Of a stretch of 16,910 bases of DNA, positions 13,838 through 16,910 are shown one piece after another. Source of the DNA: Spongiibacteraceae bacterium (lineage in GTDB: Bacteria; Pseudomonadota; Gammaproteobacteria; Pseudomonadales; PIVM01); assembly GCA_030618505.1 (NCBI GenBank), contig JAUXDF010000022.1:1-16910 (forward strand), given 5' to 3'. The position numbers were made by a program, and so were the translations under genes. Under the pieces are notes generated by a model. It was not told where the DNA came from. It did not search any database and saw only the letters and a list, made by a program, of their open reading frames with translations. The number at the start of each line of letters is the position of its first letter. Position 1 is the first letter of the stretch.

Positions 13838-16216
13838 TTAGTGCGTCGCACTAGCATTAATATCAAGGCTTCCTCCGTTTACAATAGTATCGTGATTAAG
13901 AAACAGGTTGCTGGAAGCGGCACCGTTATTGACAGATACCTGCTGAAAATAAATTTCATTGGTTGCGCTTCTTTGCACATTGATTACAAATTTATTGTCG
14001 ACAGCCGTCGGATAAAACGCTGGCTGTAGGGCGATTTCAATGCGATCAAACAAAGGGCTTCCCAAGCTGTAGCGACCACTGACCGGGTTGTCAGGATAGA
14101 GGCCCATTGCAGAGAAAACATACCAGGCGGACAGTGCTCCGGCGTCATCATTGCCGGGAATACCATTGGTTGCAGTAGTGAAATTGCTCGCCATCAAGCC
14201 TTGGACAATTTCTTGCGTGCGCCATTCTTCTCCCGAGAAATAGCTAAACAAATACGGGTAGGCAATATCGGGTTCGTTCCAAATCGCAAATTGCCCATTG
14301 TTGAATATGGTATTTAAATTTTGGAGAAAGTTCGCATCCCCGCCGTGCAAGGCAGCAAGCCCCTGAATATCATGGGGAACAAAGAAGGCATAGTTCCATG
14401 CCGAACCTTCAACATAACCAGGGCCGCCGCCATTTTTCCAAGGGCTTGAGCCTCTGGTGGCGAAAGCATCAAAGGGGGTATAGAAGTTACCGTCGGCATT
14501 TTTAGGGCGCAGCAAACCGGTATTGGCATCATAAAAGTGAGCGTAGGCATCTGCATGTGCTGAAAAAGTAGCTGCATCTGCGGTGTTACCCAAGGCGTTG
14601 GCCATTTGCGAAATCGACCAATCTGCATAGCTGTATTCCAGCGTAGTGGAGACTGGTCCCCAGACGGTGCAGGGAAAAAATGCTAAATGACAATTAGCGG
14701 CGTCTTCCATCGGGATATAACCCAGATTCTGATAATTGCTATTTCCGGGTCTGTGAGCGACGGCATTTTTCATACCATTGTATAGCGTAGTAACGTCATA
14801 CCCAGTGGTTAAACCTTTAAGGTAGGAGTCAGCAACAACGATAGATGCGGGGGAACCGACCATTACATCAACCGCTGATCCGGCTAGCGACCACTGTGGA
14901 GGAATACCACCGTTTTGCGTGGTTTTATCGGCGAGTGATTGCAGCATATCAACTTGTCGTTCAGGATACACCAGTGTCAGTAGGGGGTGTACTGTACGAT
15001 AGCTATCCCATAGAGAAAACACATCGTAGTGGGTGTAGTTGTTGGCGGTCGCAGTTGTACCATTCATAGCGCGGTATTGACCGTTAACATCACTAAACAC
15101 GCTGGGGTGTAACAAGCTATGGTAAAGCGCCGTGTAGAAAGTGGTTTTTTGATTGTCGAGCTGTGGATTAGCGGCATTTCCGGAAACATTCAGGCGAGAC
15201 AGGTTTTGATCCCACTCGTTAACGGTAGCGGCCAGCACCTGTGAAAAGTCTTGAGAGCCGAGCTCCTGATTAAGATTCTGGCGAGCGTTAGCCGCACTCA
15301 CATAGGAAATGCCTACAGCTACCTCTACGCTAGCCTCAGTGGAAGAATCAAAGCTGAAGTAGGCGCCCACATTGCCAGTTCTCTGCGTGGTTGTAGACGA
15401 CACGCTAGTGCCTGACCACGTTCCGTTTTCCACCGCAGGCCGATTAAATCGTGCGACAAAATAGATTTTTTGTGAGTTATTTTCGTTACAAAATTTACCC
15501 GTCTGAGACCAGCCTTCCACTTCTGTATTGGAGATAATAGAAACGTGGCCGTTAGGGTTCTCCCAGCTCAAATTATTTGCAGCATCAATCAGAACATTAT
15601 TATCGGTACCTGTTAAAGGAAAGGTAAACCGGTTAACGCCGACTCGGGTTGTTGCGGTAGCCTCGGCTCGCACGCCAGAATCCAATAGATCAACACCATA
15701 ATATCCAGCATGGGCAGTCTCATTAGCATAGAATGACTGCCTGTCGGCGGCTTTGGGTTTTATTGCACCGACAGTTGCCATGATGACGGGAGCACCGAGA
15801 TCGGGACAACCCGTACCACTTAAATGGGTGTAACCAAAGCCATTAATTGATGAGCAGCGATTACCATCTTTATAACCCGAAGCAAAAATAGGGTTACCAT
15901 TATCTGTTGCGGTTAAAGACTCTAATGCACTGGTGACTTTATTGTGCGGGCTAACGGATACCATGCCCCAAGGTGCAACGGCGCCAGGAAAGGTATTGCC
16001 AGCATTGTGCCCCACTGCTGCAGAGCCAATAAATGGGTCGACATATTGAGCAGAAGTTGTATTAAACGTACCGCTTACATCAAAAGACGTTCGATTTGTT
16101 GATGTTTTGCAGGCCGCGCCCGTAGGAGGAGGTGCGACACATCCCGATACCACAAGTATCAGGCCAGCTGCAGTGACAGTAGAGAAGAAGTTTTTCCTAT
16201 AAAGCGTATACGACAT
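13838..16216 (-). CDS. GH92-family exo-alpha-mannosidase lipoprotein
   Basis: A 792-residue secreted glycoside hydrolase of family 92, calcium-dependent enzymes that remove alpha-linked mannose from the ends of glycans. The family motifs occur in order: YVDPFIGS (58-65), NTFPGAVAPWGMVSVSP (74-90), GYTHLSGTGC (128-137), FSLWDSYRTVHPLLTLVYPER (400-420), EGSAWNYAFFVPHD (603-616), WNEPDIAYPYLF (646-657) and PGNDDAGALSAWYVF (688-702). Glu648 of the NEP motif and the Asp pair 690/691 are the expected catalytic acid and base region. Typical members read NEPSHH; here it is NEPDIA, a variant that may alter linkage or substrate preference. The N terminus is a lipoprotein signal with lipobox VSGC (Cys26), next residue Val, so outer-membrane anchoring is likely. 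GGAGG (16226-16230 on plus, read on minus) nine bases before the ATG fixes the start. No SusC/SusD or other glycan gene is adjacent. Confidence 0.93.
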   Translation of the reverse strand: MSYTLYRKNFFSTVTAAGLILVVSGCVAPPPTGAACKTSTNRTSFDVSGTFNTTSAQYVDPFIGSAAVGHNAGNTFPGAVAPWGMVSVSPHNKVTSALESLTATDNGNPIFASGYKDGNRCSSINGFGYTHLSGTGCPDLGAPVIMATVGAIKPKAADRQSFYANETAHAGYYGVDLLDSGVRAEATATTRVGVNRFTFPLTGTDNNVLIDAANNLSWENPNGHVSIISNTEVEGWSQTGKFCNENNSQKIYFVARFNRPAVENGTWSGTSVSSTTTQRTGNVGAYFSFDSSTEASVEVAVGISYVSAANARQNLNQELGSQDFSQVLAATVNEWDQNLSRLNVSGNAANPQLDNQKTTFYTALYHSLLHPSVFSDVNGQYRAMNGTTATANNYTHYDVFSLWDSYRTVHPLLTLVYPERQVDMLQSLADKTTQNGGIPPQWSLAGSAVDVMVGSPASIVVADSYLKGLTTGYDVTTLYNGMKNAVAHRPGNSNYQNLGYIPMEDAANCHLAFFPCTVWGPVSTTLEYSYADWSISQMANALGNTADAATFSAHADAYAHFYDANTGLLRPKNADGNFYTPFDAFATRGSSPWKNGGGPGYVEGSAWNYAFFVPHDIQGLAALHGGDANFLQNLNTIFNNGQFAIWNEPDIAYPYLFSYFSGEEWRTQEIVQGLMASNFTTATNGIPGNDDAGALSAWYVFSAMGLYPDNPVSGRYSLGSPLFDRIEIALQPAFYPTAVDNKFVINVQRSATNEIYFQQVSVNNGAASSNLFLNHDTIVNGGSLDINASATH

Positions 16217-16265
16217 AATGCCATACCTCCGGTTTATATTTATTATTGGGGGGTTGATAGTGGCC

Positions 16266-16294
16266 TTTATAGACTAGATATAAGCTAAGGTCAA
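16266..16294 (-). promoter_or_regulatory. Sigma70-like promoter of the GH92 gene
   Basis: On the minus strand, TTGACC (plus 16289-16294, 5/6) and TATAAA (plus 16266-16271, 5/6) are spaced by exactly 17 bases. Transcription would start near 16259, giving a leader of roughly 43 bases that contains the GGAGG ribosome site. This is the strongest promoter match I find in the window. Confidence 0.7.
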
Positions 16295-16297
16295 GAT

Positions 16298-16327
16298 ATA
16301 CTGGGATACTGGGATACTGGGATACTG
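16298..16327. repeat. 8-bp tandem repeat next to the GH92 promoter
   Basis: Three exact copies of ATACTGGG and a fourth partial copy (ATACTG) run head to tail from 16298. The array ends three bases upstream of the -35 box of the GH92 promoter as read on the minus strand. It could be slipped-strand variable or present repeated contact sites for an activator. Confidence 0.85.
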
Positions 16328-16553
16328 ATTTTTCTAATGTAAAGTGGGGCTGAAATAGCGATTGATGTCTATTATGATCAGCGGATGAATGTCCTTCAGC
16401 GTCCATCATCATATTGATTTTATCCGACAATCGTTCCATCGCCTTGGCACAACGCTTTCAGCGCTGAGCGGAATGCCAAACAATTCAGTAAAGTGGTTTT
16501 GAATGCGCTCATGCCCATACTTTCAGGGGGGAGAGCGAAACAGGGGAAGATAT

Positions 16554-16910
16554 TTATGATTGTTGTTCGCAGTAATTTTCCAGCACTTGCGCCAGAGCTT
16601 CCAGTTCCTTCTTGAAGGTGTAATCGGAGCCATATTGAAGCAGGTTTGTTTCAAGTCCATGTAAGGTAGCGAGAAAAATACCAGATAGAAATTTGGCGAG
16701 CTCTTTATCGCCAGTAGCGCAATAGAGGGCCCTTCGCGCCAATTGGGTTTGTTTTTTATTTAGCGCCAGCATGTAAAGATCTTTTTCCGGGATATTGCGC
16801 CACTGACTACGGTTATTAATAACTATTTCGGTTGCTGCTCGTGCCAGCGGTGAAGAATAAATATTCCATGCACCATTGATGAGATTTCGCCAGCGCTCGG
16901 TCTGTGTGTC
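16554..16910 (-). CDS. TetR-family-like regulator, C-terminal part (truncated by window edge)
   Basis: The minus-strand frame ends with TAA at 16554-16556 and stays open to the window edge, so at least 118 C-terminal residues are present and the N terminus lies outside. The start seen at 16772 is internal; codons upstream continue as a coherent protein (ERWRNLINGAWNIYSSPLARAATEIVINN). This helical pattern, an ERW...LI...W.IY.SPL.RA..EI stretch followed by helices that end in LETNLLQYG and LEALAQVLENY, is typical of ligand-binding domains of TetR regulators. The DNA-binding helix-turn-helix would be in the missing part, so the family call is moderate. It lies upstream of the GH92 gene on the same strand, 337 bases away, and could regulate it, but nothing shows this. 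Confidence 0.65.
   Translation of the reverse strand, partial: DTQTERWRNLINGAWNIYSSPLARAATEIVINNRSQWRNIPEKDLYMLALNKKQTQLARRALYCATGDKELAKFLSGIFLATLHGLETNLLQYGSDYTFKKELEALAQVLENYCEQQS

Larger units (their letters stand above)
16217..16553. other. Intergenic region between TetR-like and GH92 genes
   Basis: This 337-base stretch holds the GH92 ribosome site, its promoter (16266-16294) and the 8-bp tandem repeat (16298-16327). From about 16330 to 16553 I see nothing definite beyond a weak palindromic patch at 16445-16476 (GGCA ... TGCC around CAGCGCTG). A short minus-strand frame at 16197-16439 overlaps the GH92 start and promoter and has no coding character. Confidence 0.6.

Noticed and set aside
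16298..16327. CRISPR-like array
   Set aside because: The unit is 8 bp, with no spacers and no cas genes. It is a simple tandem repeat.
16197..16439. Minus-strand 80-codon frame upstream of GH92
   Set aside because: It overlaps the GH92 start in another frame and covers the promoter and tandem repeat. No recognisable protein.

Overview
The window looks like chromosomal DNA of a Gram-negative gammaproteobacterium, probably a marine or aquatic heterotroph. This is inferred from family content: an outer-membrane-type lipoprotein glycoside hydrolase, a tripartite-type RND efflux pair, a ChpA-like HPt domain, a bacterial voltage-gated cation channel and a PrlF/YhaV module. I see no phage genes, intact IS element, CRISPR array, rRNA or tRNA.

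Layout. (1) 1-905: a REP-like palindrome, then a minus-strand PrlF/YhaV toxin-antitoxin operon whose sigma70-like promoter contains a near-perfect palindrome, the likely autoregulatory operator. (2) 1175-5862: a membrane and signalling block. It holds an EamA/DMT transporter and a BacNav-type channel with the acidic filter TFEDWTD (both minus). Divergent from these is a tail-anchored single-HPt protein (plus). A small secreted DUF4136-like protein (minus) and a potassium channel with a TLGFGD filter (plus) follow. (3) 5903-10236: a lipoprotein RND adaptor and an HAE1/AcrB-type permease, two bases apart, with no outer-membrane channel gene beside them. (4) 10237-10596: a non-coding gap dominated by a 178-base imperfect inverted repeat plus a small REP-like palindrome. 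(5) 10597-13401: an MMPL/RND exporter with a C-terminal PilZ-like domain, a possible c-di-GMP-controlled exporter. (6) 13402-13837: a gap with two hairpins. (7) 13838-16216: a GH92 exo-alpha-mannosidase lipoprotein behind a strong promoter whose -35 box abuts an 8-bp tandem repeat. (8) 16554-16910: the C-terminal part of a TetR-like regulator cut by the window edge.

How the genes may work together. The firm operons are antitoxin-toxin and adaptor-permease. The rest are mostly single genes with their own spacing. The most interesting items are the RND-PilZ fusion, the membrane-anchored orphan HPt protein beside a voltage-gated channel whose filter resembles calcium-selective designs, and the large stem-loop repeat. 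No multi-gene novel system is obvious. The novelty lies in domain architectures and regulatory DNA.
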